64,000 bases of DNA. Source: Halichondria panicea. Lineage: Eukaryota > Porifera > Demospongiae > Suberitida > Halichondriidae. Positions 48,501-60,640 of the stretch are shown piece after piece (the first letter of the stretch is position 1; each line of letters opens with the position of its first letter). The notes under the pieces were generated by a model. The model was not told where the DNA came from, searched no databases, and was given only the letters and a program-made list of their open reading frames with translations. The position numbers and the translations under genes are program-made. The DNA lies in assembly GCF_963675165.1 (NCBI RefSeq), contig NC_087379.1, positions 4,853,442-4,917,441 on the forward strand, read 5' to 3'.

Positions 48501-49427
48501 GTGTTTGACCAAGTCTAGCTTTCGCAAAATTTCCTGCTTGTCCATCACGGATGTTATTTGTGATTACGTTTACGTACTGGTCCCGGTCATGCCGAGTGTG
48601 CTCATGATAAAATCCTATTGCATGTCCTATCTCATGAACAGCTGTTCTCAAATACACACATCCCGGACCCAGAGAGACACCTTGAGGTTGATAATTGCGA
48701 TGCAGACGTCCAACATAAGAATAGCACCTAGATACATGTAAATAAAATGGTGTTATGAACATGCAGTTTGTCTTTCAACATTCAAATTATCAAAAACACA
48801 ATTCTATAATGAGACAAACTTACCCATCTCCTGAAAGGATATAGATGAAGTAGCGTTGTGTTGTGCGAGGAAAAAATCGAAGACAAGTTCTGTCTTCCCA
48901 GTGCCTCATTGCCTGCAGGATTACTTCCCTCTCATTGTCTGAATGTTAGGAAAGAACAGCTGTGTGAGCTTTTGTTAGATACAAAGCAAACTAATCAAAC
49001 TAATACATCTTTAGAGACACCACATTTGTAATCTAAGTCGCGTCTGGTAACTACCAGTCTATCACATATCATCTTACCACTAAAGTCAGAAGAAATAGTG
49101 TATGGTACTCGTGCATTCGGCCATAGAGCGCTGGAATAACGTATCGCATTTCTCCTAGTTCTTGTCTGATCTGTGGACTGATTCTTGCCGTGAGGAACTT
49201 CGATGAATGCCATGTCTCCAATGTGCTTTATCATGGCTGCAGATTAATTTTATAGATACTGTACTATGACATTGATACAACCACAAACCTGCTTTGGCTG
49301 AAGGGTCTGAGAAATGTCCATTAAACTCATCTTTGACCTCCTCTACATTCTTGTCTGTTGATTTCTCATGAGTGGAAGATGCCAGGTGAAATATGAGCAG
49401 AAGAGTTATGAAGATTTGCTGTAGCAT
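45538..49427 (-). pseudogene. Astacin metalloprotease ast1, copy 2, frameshifted after the catalytic domain
   Basis: Nine exons parallel ast1: 49289..49427, 49078..49236, 48824..48938, 48327..48727, 48040..48261, 47499..47728, 47156..47275, 46882..47019 and 45538..46592. Every length equals copy 1 except exon 5, which is 222 instead of 220 nt: two extra bases (TA) at about 48232..48235 shift the frame and give TGA at 48209..48211, before CUB1. The signal peptide, RTRR site, zinc motif HEIGHAIGFYHEH and Met-turn SIMHY are intact, so a secreted catalytic domain without its tail could still be made. All downstream CUB/EGF exons stay open in their own frame, so the break is recent. The CUB2 Cys lost in copy 1 is kept here (HTICDLG). 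Confidence 0.8.
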
Positions 49428-49492
49428 TCTGTTTGTCTGTAGTGAGTTAGTAGTTCAGCTTTCTGGTTATTGGTTGACTACTAACCTGAGTC

Positions 49493-49500
49493 ATTTTATA
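49493..49500 (-). promoter_or_regulatory. TATA box of ast1 (copy 2)
   Basis: TATAAAAT on the minus strand, ~65 nt upstream of the ATG, as in copy 1. Confidence 0.5.
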
Positions 49501-51012
49501 GGATGGTAGATCTAATCCTGGTATTGGAAGTTTGTGGTTTCTAAAGTTTCCAGCTGCCCACACATTCTTGAGATCTGACACTGGTGACCTTAGACACAGG
49601 AAGAGTTGCTATGAAACCTACACTAACATGATAATAGCCATCTCCTTTTTAAGTATCTATGCATGTTTTGTCATTATGCATTACCTAATTTGGAGAACAC
49701 AGCAGTTTAGCATACCTATAGAACTATATAAATCTGAAAGGTGAACACTAATCCGATTTTAGCTGAGCATAGGTCTATTAGGATTTTCTCGTCTCCTCCC
49801 CTGCCTGATGCCACCTCTTTCACGCAGTATTGCTGATCTTGCCAAAATGAAGCCATGTGTTAATTTGTGCATGTGTATAAATTATATGCTGTTTATGATG
49901 TCAAAACTAATACCGTATAGCGCGAAATTTTCGAGGCACTTCCTCTACATTGCACACAATGTTCGTAGAATGACTGCTTACCGGAAGCCACGCCTTTAAT
50001 CTCTTTATACGTTATGTCAGATAAAAGAATAATTTTCGTGGACTCTATTTTCATGTAGGATTGCTAACCTACAAAATCAGCAAAAATTAAGCGCTACGCT
50101 TGTACGTTACAGTTACTTGGAAGTGGAGGTGTAGTGAGAGGAAGGTACGGTAGTAGGACGAGAGGTGCATGGGTCTAGTGGTTGGATGTGGTGTTGTCGT
50201 GGCAACTGTAGTTTTCCAGGTGATGGATGGGGGAGTAGTTGGACGTGGTGTTGTCGTGGCTACTGTAGTTGGTATAGTTTTGGGTGAGGGAGTGTATGGT
50301 CAGACTGCATGTCATATGTACTCAATCCTGAATCCCTTACACAGAGGTCCACGAGTTGGTGTCTCGTATTAATCGCATTGTTTCTGACAAATATTAATTT
50401 TCAATATAAAACACAGTCATAGTTACTGTGTTGAGCTCTTATCTAGGTGAAGAGGAATTCTAGACAGGCTAGACAAATTAGCTAACAGGCTCCTAGCTAT
50501 AGGCAAAAAAATAGCGGTTACAGCATAGTTGTTACAGACAAATTGACTTCACAGTGTAAGCTTAACCAAATTCTTACAAAAACATCAACTGACAGGCAAA
50601 GTGAAGTGAGGAAAAAGGTGAATACATGCATGAACGGAGCCCCAGAGGCTCGCACAACAACAAATTAAATGGAGATGAAGCATTACAATGAGAATTGTTA
50701 AAAGAAAAGAGTATGATATCAACATCATCACATCAAATTAATTATGGTTTAATTATACTTCGTCTACATAATTTATTAATACACGTGCATTGAGCAAATG
50801 AACATATACTGTCTATAAAGCCCAGCCACACACATTGAACAACAAAACATGCTGTCTGGTTATGTTGGTGATTTAGTTTTTAACCAATGTAATAATAATA
50901 ACGAACACGCTATGATTCACAGCAAAATATGGCTTTCAGTGATTAGAATAAAGTGACGATCAAAATATATTATGTGAAATAATTATGATTTATATAAATG
51001 TTGGTTTATCAC
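49501..51012. other. Intergenic ast1/ast2, copy 2, with relic exon
   Basis: Matches 6364..8229 but lacks ~370 bases (copy 1 6950..7317), including the right half of the MITE and the small foldback. The decayed CUB/Thr-linker exon is at about 50101..50370, minus strand. No intact gene. Confidence 0.6.
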
Positions 51013-54000
51013 TTAAATTTGTTGAAATTGTGCATAGAATCCTCTGAACGATCCTGGGGAAGACACCCGCAGAGTCACGGTCATGATATTTCCTGTCCCT
51101 GTGACTGTGTACTCGCCACACTTCTCCCCACACATCTTCTCAATCAATGGAGAATTTGAACCAGTTCCAAATCCATCGTGCACCGAAACAGAATTAGACG
51201 AACATTGCCTACTGCTGGGAATATCGAAATAATTGAACACGACTTGGAATGGTCCAACACCGAAAATTATCCAATTGCATTCAGGCTTTGTGGTGCCAAG
51301 GAAAGGGCCAAAGGGCAGATTAGTAGGTCCGAAATTTTGTCCTATCTGGAAGAATCCACCACAACCGAACGTTCCTTGAGGGTTGAATGGTAAAACAGGG
51401 CAATTCGGAGTGGGTGGTGGTAGCGTAGTGGGGGCGAGGGTGGTTGTAGTTGTAGTCGTGGTAGGACGAGTGGTAGGTCTAATAGTTGGACCTGGTGTTA
51501 CCGTGGCTACTGTAGTTGGCCTGGTGGTGGGCGGGAGAGTGGTTGGACAGGCTATCGTGTACTCAATCCTGAATCCCGTACGTTTTGGTCCATGATATGG
51601 TCCAGCAAAGAAGTATAGTCTGGCATTGCCAGTTGTAGTGATGGGAAAAGGTCTACCAAGGTCACAAATGGTGCGAATCAAGTGGCCATTATTGTTGTAG
51701 ATCTTCAAATAATCTTTGGGACAGTTTTGAGTTGTTTTTCCACCTATTCCAAAGATGGAATGGAATGTGAGGCGAACATTGCAACCTGGAGAAGGCACTT
51801 GGATGTTCCATTCACAGTCAAAATTGAAAGGGTAAGTCGCAGGCCAAGAAGGAGTTTGTAAGCTTCCAAAATCACCTGTTAAATTTCCACCGCATAGGAA
51901 AGGAGGAGGGGGTGTCACAGGACATGATGACGGCAATTGTGGTGCAATTGGCAATGAAGGGAAAGCTGCAATAGAAAAAAATCAGGTAATTTATTGCTAT
52001 AAAGCTACGCTCTGCTAAAGCTGTTGATGATATGGAACTTTACCAGAAAGCTAATTTTAAGGCACAAACCAACTTACATTGTCTAGGTCCACAGCTTTTG
52101 CCATCCGATTGTACGTACTGACCAGGTGGACACTGACATCTGTAAGAGCCACCCATATTGACACATTTGTATTCACACCCTCCATTCTGGTAGGCACATT
52201 CGTTTATATCTGAATACAAGTGTGGAAGACATGATAACGTGGTCATTGTTGAATAGCACACTAACTGAATCATTTGTAAAACGTATTTACACATACCGTA
52301 GCAGGTTGTCGCAGCTTTTGAAAAATAGTAACCTTTATTACAGCTGCACTCAAATGATCCCTGAGTATTTCTACAGTTGTCACATCTGGCATTTCGACAT
52401 TCATCATCATCTGCGCACATAGAAAAATAATTACCACACGTTTTAATATTATGTTAAAATTGATTGTAGAAGTCTGCTAACTTATCAGTTTCTAAGCAAA
52501 TCCTAACTCTTACCTAAACAGGTGATTTTAATTTGAAGTCCAGTGCTTCCCCCAGAACTGTCAGTTCGATAATAGACGGTAATAGTGTTGGTACTTGCAA
52601 AGAATCTTGTTCGACTGTATCGATTTCCGCAGATCCTTCCATCGCTGAGACCACCATATCTAATAAGATCCTGACTGTCCAAGCTCGAACCAAAATAGAT
52701 TTGAGTATAATCTTTAGTACAACCAGAGCTGAAAAAAAAAAACAGATCAGCTCAGCTAGTACATAGTTTGCATAAATTATTCGATTTTCAATACCTTGAT
52801 TCTAAGTTCATTGATGGAAATTCGATTTGAGGAAGGAAACCACTGGGACATTGAAACACAAAGGCACACTCTTGATTTGGGAGGTGAGATGGGTACCCAG
52901 GGGATCGTACTGTTCTCATCTCACCACCACTCAGAACCTCCACTGTTCCACAGCGGCTGCGGCTGGGGTTCACAGGAGGTAAGGCCGGTGGAACAACAGT
53001 GTTCGGAGGAGAAAGTGGGCAAGCTGGAAAATGACAATACAAAAATAAGCTATAAGTCACTGTAATCTGTCCTGATTGACTTACGGCAGTTGTAGAGCCT
53101 GTTTGCCTTTAATATGTCCAGAGGACTCAGTTCCTCAGCCTCTCCAATTGGGATGTTAGGTTGGTTGGTTTGTATGGTTTCACTTCGTCCGTCTCTTGAG
53201 AATGCTCTGCTAGAGTAGTGCATGATACTGGCATAGTCATAGCCTAGTCCGAGGGTGTTTCCAGAGCTTATTCCAAACGCTCCAGTGATGCCAGGAAAAA
53301 CATTATTTTGCAGGATAGTCACATATTCATCCCTGTCACCACGACTATGTTCATGGTAGAATCCAATTGCATGGCCAAGCTCGTGGACTGCAGTAGAAAA
53401 TCGGACACAGTTGGGACCAAGAAACAATGGTTGAGGTCGTATTCTTGTTCGTCCTAGGTAAGATCGACAGCTGCAAGTAGAGTGAGCTTTGTGATTTTAA
53501 TGATTCATGCACGGGATAATACAATAGTTATATGGCATGCACTTACTCTCCAGGTAAACTGGTCACTATTCGAATGGAGTAGGTATCAGAGCCTCTAGGG
53601 CGAAAACGAATGCAAGTGTTCTCTTCCCAATGACGTATTGCTTGCAGTATGATCCTCCTCTCCTGAGCTGCATGCACAGTTCGAAACAGATAAACGAATG
53701 CTCAAAGTATAACTATACTCACCATCAAACTCGGGTGCTATCTCGTAAGGGATAATCCCACCAGGCCATAGGTATGACACTGCATTTCTTTTTTTCCGGT
53801 ACTGTTCACTGTTTTCTTGCTCCATTGAAGAGTCATCGACTTCGAACATCATGTCTTCAATTTCTTCGGTGTTTTCTACAGTAAAACATTCATGACAAAC
53901 AAATTTGACAATAATATTTATGGGGCCAAATATAAGAGCCAGGAATACTGATTCATAATTCAGAAGCTCTATCCTGATTCTATAGCCTTGGTATATAGTA

Positions 54001-54262
54001 TCAGGTTCATGCAATGCCATGCACATGCAGTGGAAATCTATACTATTGCCTCACCATAATGTTTTTCGATGACATGCTCCCCATTGGCATTGTATGAAAA
54101 TCCAAAGACTCCTTTAGCTTGACTTCGAGGTTGGTTGAGGCTATGCAGCTCAGTAGGGGCATCATCTGTGAGCTGGCTGCTGTGGTCACTAATGGTAGGT
54201 AAAGCATTTGCTGCAAGCAAGAGTGCAGCTGTGAATGCAGTGAAAACTGCAAGTTGTTCCAT
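51013..54262 (-). CDS. Secreted astacin metalloprotease, three-CUB form (ast2, copy 2)
   Basis: The exons are 54055..54262, 53723..53875, 53547..53667, 53085..53470, 52795..53023, 52514..52728, 52297..52410, 52078..52209 and 51013..51965, totalling 2511 nt (836 aa), all in frame. The signal peptide and catalytic domain match copy 1 (HELGHAIGFYHEH, SRGDRDEY, Met-turn SIMHY); exon 2 has two extra codons. The last exon is 756 nt (252 codons) shorter than in copy 1: one whole CUB and most Thr/Pro linker repeats are missing, leaving CUB1-EGF-EGF-CUB-linker-CUB. It is the only astacin open in both copies of the duplication. The two forms differ in tail length and glycosylation potential, not in the active site. 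Confidence 0.85.
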
Positions 54263-54342
54263 GGCAGGTTATGACGGTTATTAGTAGAATTGCACAACTT
54301 CGTAAGTTTTCTTTTCTGAGAGTTATCACTGCTTAGTGCAAG

Positions 54343-54350
54343 TTTTTATA
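54343..54350 (-). promoter_or_regulatory. TATA box of ast2 (copy 2)
   Basis: TATAAAAA on the minus strand at the same distance from the ATG as in copy 1. Confidence 0.5.
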
Positions 54351-54498
54351 GGGAGCAAGCTTCCCGAGTTAGAGGGGTTGTAAATATTACACCCCCCCCA
54401 GATTGGTGACCCCCCAGTATAGGAAGTGAGGAAAGTGTTTTAGGGCTTTGGGGGTGAAGCCATAGGCCTATAACAATTCTTGCCAGAATATCTAGACC

Positions 54499-54766
54499 CA
54501 GTGGCGTAGGCAGAGGGGGGCTGACGGGGCTAGAGCCCCCCCCCTTTTGTGCTTCATCAACTCGAACTCAGCTTGAATCACCTTGATCTGTCAATCTATT
54601 CTGCACTGTACTGCGCGTAGTTAATGTGGGCAGGGCTACTGCGCATGCTTACTGCTGATGAAAAGTGATGACCTTTTTTTTAGGTAAAATTCCAAGCTAT
54701 TCAGCGCCTGCTCTGGCCCTGCTCAACGGGAGCCCTGCCCTTCCCAAAATCCTGGCTACGCCACTG
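54499..54766. mobile_element. hAT-like MITE (CAGTGGCGTAG termini), TSD AGACC
   Basis: Termini CAGTGGCGTAGGC and GGCTACGCCACTG, with AGACC at 54494..54498 and 54767..54771. Copy 1 has one AGACC (ATATCTAGACCTACAT, ~12478..12493): the empty site. No ORF. Confidence 0.85.
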
Positions 54767-54805
54767 AGACCTATATTATAACTAGTCCAAACTCTACTAC
54801 CCAGC

Positions 54806-54907
54806 TAGCCTCGATCCCAGGCCGAGTTTTCGCTTTTATAACGGTTAGGCGAACAACTGTTCGCCTAACCGTTATAAAAGCGAAAACTCGGCCTGGGATC
54901 GAGGCTA
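54806..54907. mobile_element. Perfect palindromic foldback element, 9-bp TSD
   Basis: A 102-bp near-perfect palindrome, TAGCCTCGATCCCAGGCCGA...GGATCGAGGCTA, flanked by CTACCCAGC at 54797..54805 and 54908..54916. Copy 1 has one CTACCCAGC at the same place (~12515..12523). Confidence 0.9.
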
Positions 54908-56384
54908 CTACCCAGCATGAGACACTCGTTATTGTGCATGCCCTTAAACCGCTAATCAAGCCATGGTCTGTTGGGTGCACGTTTTGAAGAGCCTATAGGT
55001 TGCAAGTACCGGTAGTCTAGTACCGTCGATTAAAAGTGGCAGGTTTGGAGCTATAATTATATACTATAGCTACACTGAAACGGATTTATTTACTGTGTTG
55101 AGGAGATGGGGGAGCAGCTTCATTCGCCTTTATAATATCCCCCTCTCAGGACCATGCATGGTTGATCTTTGTCTGCCTTGCCGGATCAGCTTTAGATGTA
55201 CGAATTGGCATTCGATAATAACAAGGCATCCACAATGCATGAAATCAGGTTGACAGCCTGGAATGTTACTGTTTGATCTCTCTCACTTCCATGTATGAGA
55301 AAATGATCAGACCATGAAGTTGCATCTACATGTATGGTTGTGCCATTGATTGGATTGCAATATATAAAATTATAAATGCACTAATAAGACGTTCTAAGAT
55401 TATGTAAATTATAGCTGTTGACATATCGGATTTATTGGACAAATTAAATCACATGCATGGTCAACAAAAGTAGCACTACAATAATTTAAAATGAGTCATA
55501 ATTTAGTTATAGCTATTTCCCAATAAAGCAAACTTATGCAATTGTTATTGTGGGAACACGTATCACACTTCTTCAATTACCATTGAGAAGGCAATCAGGC
55601 ATAACCTTATACAGACATCAATAGACTCTTGTTTTACAAAGTCGTAACTGATGTCAGCACACACCTATACAGACCCACTGCTTGAATTTGTCAACTTGTA
55701 TTCAGTTGTGACAAATACTTAACCTCCTACTTTGTTCTCGAATAAAACACAGTGCTATTGAGGTCACGTAGCATCACGTTGTGGTAAGTTAATCTTTATA
55801 ATTATGACTTGTCAGTACCAATGTGTAGGTGGACACTACAGTACAAGTCCGTGTCTACAGTGACCATACTATTGAGGCTAACACATTAATAATTATTATA
55901 ATTATACAGACACAAAAACATGGTCTGTATTTGTCTGGTTCACACTATGGTTCGGAGGAGTGCCTATATAGTGGTCCATTAATTATCTAAATCAACAGTG
56001 AAACATAACATGCATACTGGGTGTGCATGTTCATTTCGAGACACATGCATGCATGCAGAACACGTACCATGGATGCTACATACTCACATGAAGGCTCATA
56101 CCCTGCCAGTAAAAATTGCATGGAGGCTAAAACATGCAGCAGTACTGTACAACTGGATTCTGAAAGGATCATGTGAAACTAAAGTCACAAATTAAATGGA
56201 ACACATAATAATTATGATTATAGCTAACATGCAGTCTGGTTATTGTTGGCACATTTAATTAGACAAGTATATGTACATGTAATTATACAGCAGTATATAT
56301 ATATAACGAATTCGAAAATGTTTCGATTCACAGTAAACAATTATGGATTAAAATACAATGTGAAGATCAATTAAATAGAATCAG
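54908..56384. other. Intergenic ast2/ast3, copy 2
   Basis: Aligns with 12510..13954; no gene found. Confidence 0.55.
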
Positions 56385-56854
56385 TTAAATTTGTTTAAAT
56401 TGTGCATAGAATCCTCTGAACGATCCTGGGGAAGACACCCGCAGAGTCATGGTCATGATATTTCCTGTCCCTGTGACTGTGTACTCGCCACACTTCTCCC
56501 CACACATCTTCTCAATCAATGGAGCACTAGTTCCAAATCCATCATACACCGAAACAGAATTAGACGAACATTGCTCACTGCTGTAGCTCTCGGTAGTTCT
56601 TTGTGAAGTAAGTTATATCTCCAACTTTTATTGTGAAATCTGTGCAGTGGACAGTAACATTTTTAGTGTGTGTGAAACTATACTCGTCCCAATTTCTTGA
56701 ACTTACCAGTGTCTACAGTTGGGTCATAAACAATTGTCCTTTCTTCAGCCATTTCATTACTTTCTCTCACATCTTCAGTTTCAATTGGTAAGCACTCCAC
56801 TACATATGTAGTTGTTAAAGCAAGCAGACACATTAACAAAGTTTGATTCTTCAC
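56385..56854 (-). pseudogene. ast3 remnant, first and last exon ends fused (copy 2)
   Basis: Exon 1 (56707..56854) and the start of exon 2 (56584..56639) are joined directly to the last ~200 nt of the terminal exon (56385..56583). About 4.1 kb (copy 1 ~14155..18270), including the catalytic domain, is gone; the junction is at ~56583. The initiator ATG is GTG here (56852..56854 versus 18536..18538). The gene is dead. Confidence 0.9.
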
Positions 56855-57674
56855 TCTTCTTTTGCCTTTCTTTTTATGATATTGAAAGCAACAGTTCAGT
56901 TATACTGACTGCACGAGCTTGCAGCTATTATATAGAGATATCTAGTGGATGATACTATACTGTACACTATAAATACCTTAGTCTAACCAGAAATCCAAGA
57001 AATGCCATTAATTATTAAGTGTAATATTGTGTCAGCTCAAGCTCTATACTATGTAACTTGAGGAGTTGGTTTCCTAGGAGATGTGGTGAAAGATCAAAAC
57101 CATGCACTATTAATTTTGTGTCCAGATAAACTTCCATTGTTCTCCATAGAAACCATAAAGTGGATGCTCAAAAAGGGCCAAGGACTAGATCTACATGTAG
57201 TTATCGTAATTTCAATGGCAAAAATTACTTTTAATTTGCGCATCTTCTAGAGCCCAAAAATTGCGTTCATTCCGAACTTGCTTCTTAACTTAAATTATGG
57301 TGACGCTGTACAATATACAGGTAGTCTAGGTACGTGGCGTGGTAATAAACAGCATGCAAGTCGGCCAATGGCACCATACATTTAGTCTAGTCAAAGTGGA
57401 GGTGTGTCAGACAAAGTTTACCATACTCAGTTGCAACTGCCATGTACTGGATCTGACTGGCTGTCATTAGCACTGTGGCAGCAGACCTGTCAGAGCTCTG
57501 GGGACAGTACAGAGTAGAGTTGTTCTGACCTTTGGGATACTGATTTCCGGCTATGAAGCCATAGACCACCTCACTAATTGAGGGAGAACTAAAGAGGTAG
57601 CACTGCACTGTGTTCTATATACAGGACTCCAATAGGTCTCCCTGACAGCAGAGAGAACCTGGTGCATTGTGAGG
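56855..57674. other. Divergent intergenic region, copy 2
   Basis: Counterpart of 18539..19363, with scattered indels. It retains a TATATA near 57615 before ast4 exon 1. No gene. Confidence 0.5.
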
Positions 57675-58136
57675 ATGTGTGGGGGATTAACTCTGACTCT
57701 TTTGTCCCTGGCTGTGGGTCTGCTTCTCTGTGGACAAAGGACTCTTTGTCAACTCCTTCCTGACCTTTCTGATCCTTGTGCTAGCTCAGGTATGTTGGAG
57801 GATTTGTACCATGGTACATAATAAAAAAAATACGTTCTCTGCCATGAATACTGAAACTGAACAAAAATGACAGGGTTCATCAGGTTTGCACATAATTATT
57901 AAATCATCACTGATTGATAGCGGAAATTAATTGATGTGTATAGCCACTGACTTGGTTCGTTGAGTTTTAAAAGAAGAAACTTGGAATTTATTTGTGGGAG
58001 TAGATCTATTTCCTATACACACACATGCAACAGCTCTGGGCTTGTGGAATGCATCCGTGTCCTTCATGGCTAATGGATCAATTAAGCCATCAAGATAACA
58101 ATAATAATTATTCTCATCATGTTACTAATACTGCGC

Positions 58137-58731
58137 TGGCCTCGTTCCCAGCCTCGTTGTCTCTAAAATAACGCTAGGTCGCCAACTAGGTCTGGTATAT
58201 TGATTGTATCTGGGCGTGGTTAGGAACCAAAAAACAAAAGCAGAGAGATTTTCCAAGAACAATACACTTGTCGACAAGGGCCGGCAGTGTTAGTCCTACC
58301 TACTAGCTTGTATAGTCCATCACAAAGGGCAGCAATTGATAGCAAAGAGTCTTGCCATACCATGTTGAAAGATGTTTCTTCATTCCGAGAGGAGCTTGAG
58401 AGCCAGTGCCTGTTCTGCAATGAGAGTGCTTCAGCAAGACAATGTTACGTTAGTCTGAAACTTAAACTTGCCGTAGCTATAGCTAGCTATAGACAATCTA
58501 TCGCTAGATTTTTACTTGAGAGTATACATACGGAGCTAAATTACGGTATTAAACTTATACGGGGAAATAATGGTAGACTCGTAAGCCATCACTGTTGCAC
58601 GGCGAAATTATTACAGGAAACAAAATGTGAAGAACCTCTGCTTTTGTTTCTGGTTCCCAACTACGCCCAGATACAATCATTACCAGGCCGTATTTTTCAA
58701 CTTCAGAAAAATCGGCCTGGGACTGAGGCTA
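58137..58731. mobile_element. Inverted-repeat element, copy 2 (counterpart of 20322..20807)
   Basis: TGGCCTCGTTCCC...CTGAGGCTA with inverted GATTGTATCTGGGCG inside. An ORF of 165 codons (58287..58784) overlaps it but is not conserved in copy 1. Confidence 0.6.
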
Positions 58732-58970
58732 TAATTACTGCGCTGGCAATCGTACTGGAAAACGGTGCTAGTAAGAGCAACTAGTAATTGCGCGGTGTCA
58801 AGCCATAATTGGACTGGGTTTTCCGAATAACGCTGCAGCTAAGAATGCTGCAATGAAAACTGTACCATAAAAATAATCCATATAGAGTATGGTCTCTCTC
58901 GTGCAATAATAGCACAAGCACTGCCATATATGGTAAATAGCACTAGCTTCCTTGTGCAATCTAGATAACA

Positions 58971-59181
58971 TACCGTATTACTAGAATGTTTTGCGAGAAT
59001 CAAACATTTGCGAATTTGGGAGGGTTGATCAATTTGCAACAATAAAATCCGCAGAACCTAAATTATTACTAGTAAATACACACGATCCTTGCCAGAATGC
59101 GATCGCAAAGGGTCAAATTTTCTGCTGATTTGGCTCATTCGCAAAGGTTTTTCACCCACAAAATATTCTAGTAATACAGTA
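58971..59181. mobile_element. Tc1/mariner-like MITE, TA target, copy 2 only
   Basis: Inverted ends TACCGTATTACTAGAAT and ATTCTAGTAATACAGTA. Copy 1 has a single TA at the site (AGATAACATATGCC, ~21069..21082). Confidence 0.8.
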
Positions 59182-59209
59182 TGCCATTACCTGGTTAAAC
59201 TCTTAACTT

Positions 59210-59769
59210 AATCCGACTAGAAAAACATTTGCAATGTGAAAAATTGCTAGGATTGGCCAGGGGAACCACAAAAAAGCGTGGGAACAAGAAATCAGACGAG
59301 AGCATAACTCCAATCCGTTACAACGTCAATCACATGTATATACTGGTAGTTTTCCCATGTTTTCCCAGCCAATATGCCACGCAATTTTTACTGGTGGAGT
59401 GATGACCAATCCCTATATATATTTATTATACATCCATTTTAGAATGTGGGGCACATAATCATGATGATTTGTGATGAATTGATGTTCCTAATACATGCAG
59501 TGTTGAGCACAGGTACACACAGTCCATCCATGCGTAGTAACATGCACGGACCGTACTGGTGACTGCATGGAATGATGTGGTGGATGGAAGCTGATAGGTG
59601 GATCTGGAACACAGTCTATTATTTAATATACTATGTATTGTACATGTTCATGACGTTGTAACGGATTGGAGTTATGCTCTCGTCTGATTTCTTGTTCCCA
59701 CGCTTTTTTGTGGTTCCCCTGGCCAATCCTAGCAATTTTTCACATTGCAAATGTTTTTCTAGTCGGATT
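59210..59769. mobile_element. MITE with ~120-bp terminal inverted repeats, copy 2
   Basis: Same family as 36492..37045: AATCCGACTAGAAAAACATT at the left, its complement at the right, and CTCCAATCCGTTACAACGTC inside both arms. Not at the position equivalent to the copy 1 element. Confidence 0.75.
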
Positions 59770-59799
59770 CCCTTTCTTTTTCAGTACAGTTTACGTATC

Positions 59800-60640
59800 A
59801 TGACATGCATAAGTGGAACGTCAAGAGGCAGTACAAGAAGAGAAGACAGGACTAATCAGATATCTTCTAGAATATCTAATATCTCTGGACTAATAATTAT
59901 AGTATAATGAGTAATAATTTATTGCTTGATAATTATGTTGAATTTGCGAATCAGTATTAAATGACAGCCATTTTAAGAGCATGATATCTAGCCAGTGCAT
60001 ATAGCATGCCTGTCAGAGAAAGGGAGCTAGAGCTGAACAGTGTGAAGAAAAGGAACACCTCAGGCTCTGGAAAAGCACTGCTGCACTGATTTTAGGCGCA
60101 CGGTTTATTAGCCACGCCTATCTATTATTATTGGCCACAACGCAATTGCTGAGTCATTAAAGATGGCGGAATTGTCTAGGTAAGAGAAATAGAGACTGAG
60201 AGGTCATCTGCCTCGTGGAAGCAATCGCAAATCTGAAGAAGCGCTTTGTAATCCAGGTTGTAGTCGTTTGGAAACCCTGTGCAGAATGTCCTGGAGATGG
60301 CTGTACTTGGAGTAAATGCTGGGCAAGAAACTTACTTACTTACTCACTTACTTACTTAGTCAGTCAGACAAAGAGCGGTGAAACGTCGAAATAGTGCAAT
60401 TTTTAAAATGAAAATATTCATTCATTAAAATGTTCATGGATTATGAAATGAGAGATACAAAGAGAGAAAAGGCTAAATAAACTATCTGTTCAGCCAGTTT
60501 CTTGATGTGGCCTTTCCCTGCAGAGATAGAACAGTTTGAACACGAGTCAAAATAATTGAAATATTGCTAAACACGGGCAAACCCACTGCCAATCCTATGT
60601 AAAACCTACTGGTTTTACTAATACAACTAACAAGCCGAAG
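59800..60640. repeat. Inverted copy of the 35130..36220 dispersed repeat
   Basis: Reverse complement of copy 1 35130..36220, lying immediately beside the MITE 59210..59769 as its relative does at 36492. It sits just before ast4 exon 2. Confidence 0.65.

Noticed and set aside
58287-58784. 165-codon open frame
   Set aside because: Lies in an inverted-repeat element and is not conserved in the copy 1 counterpart (20434..20715 has a different length and frame); no recognised domain.
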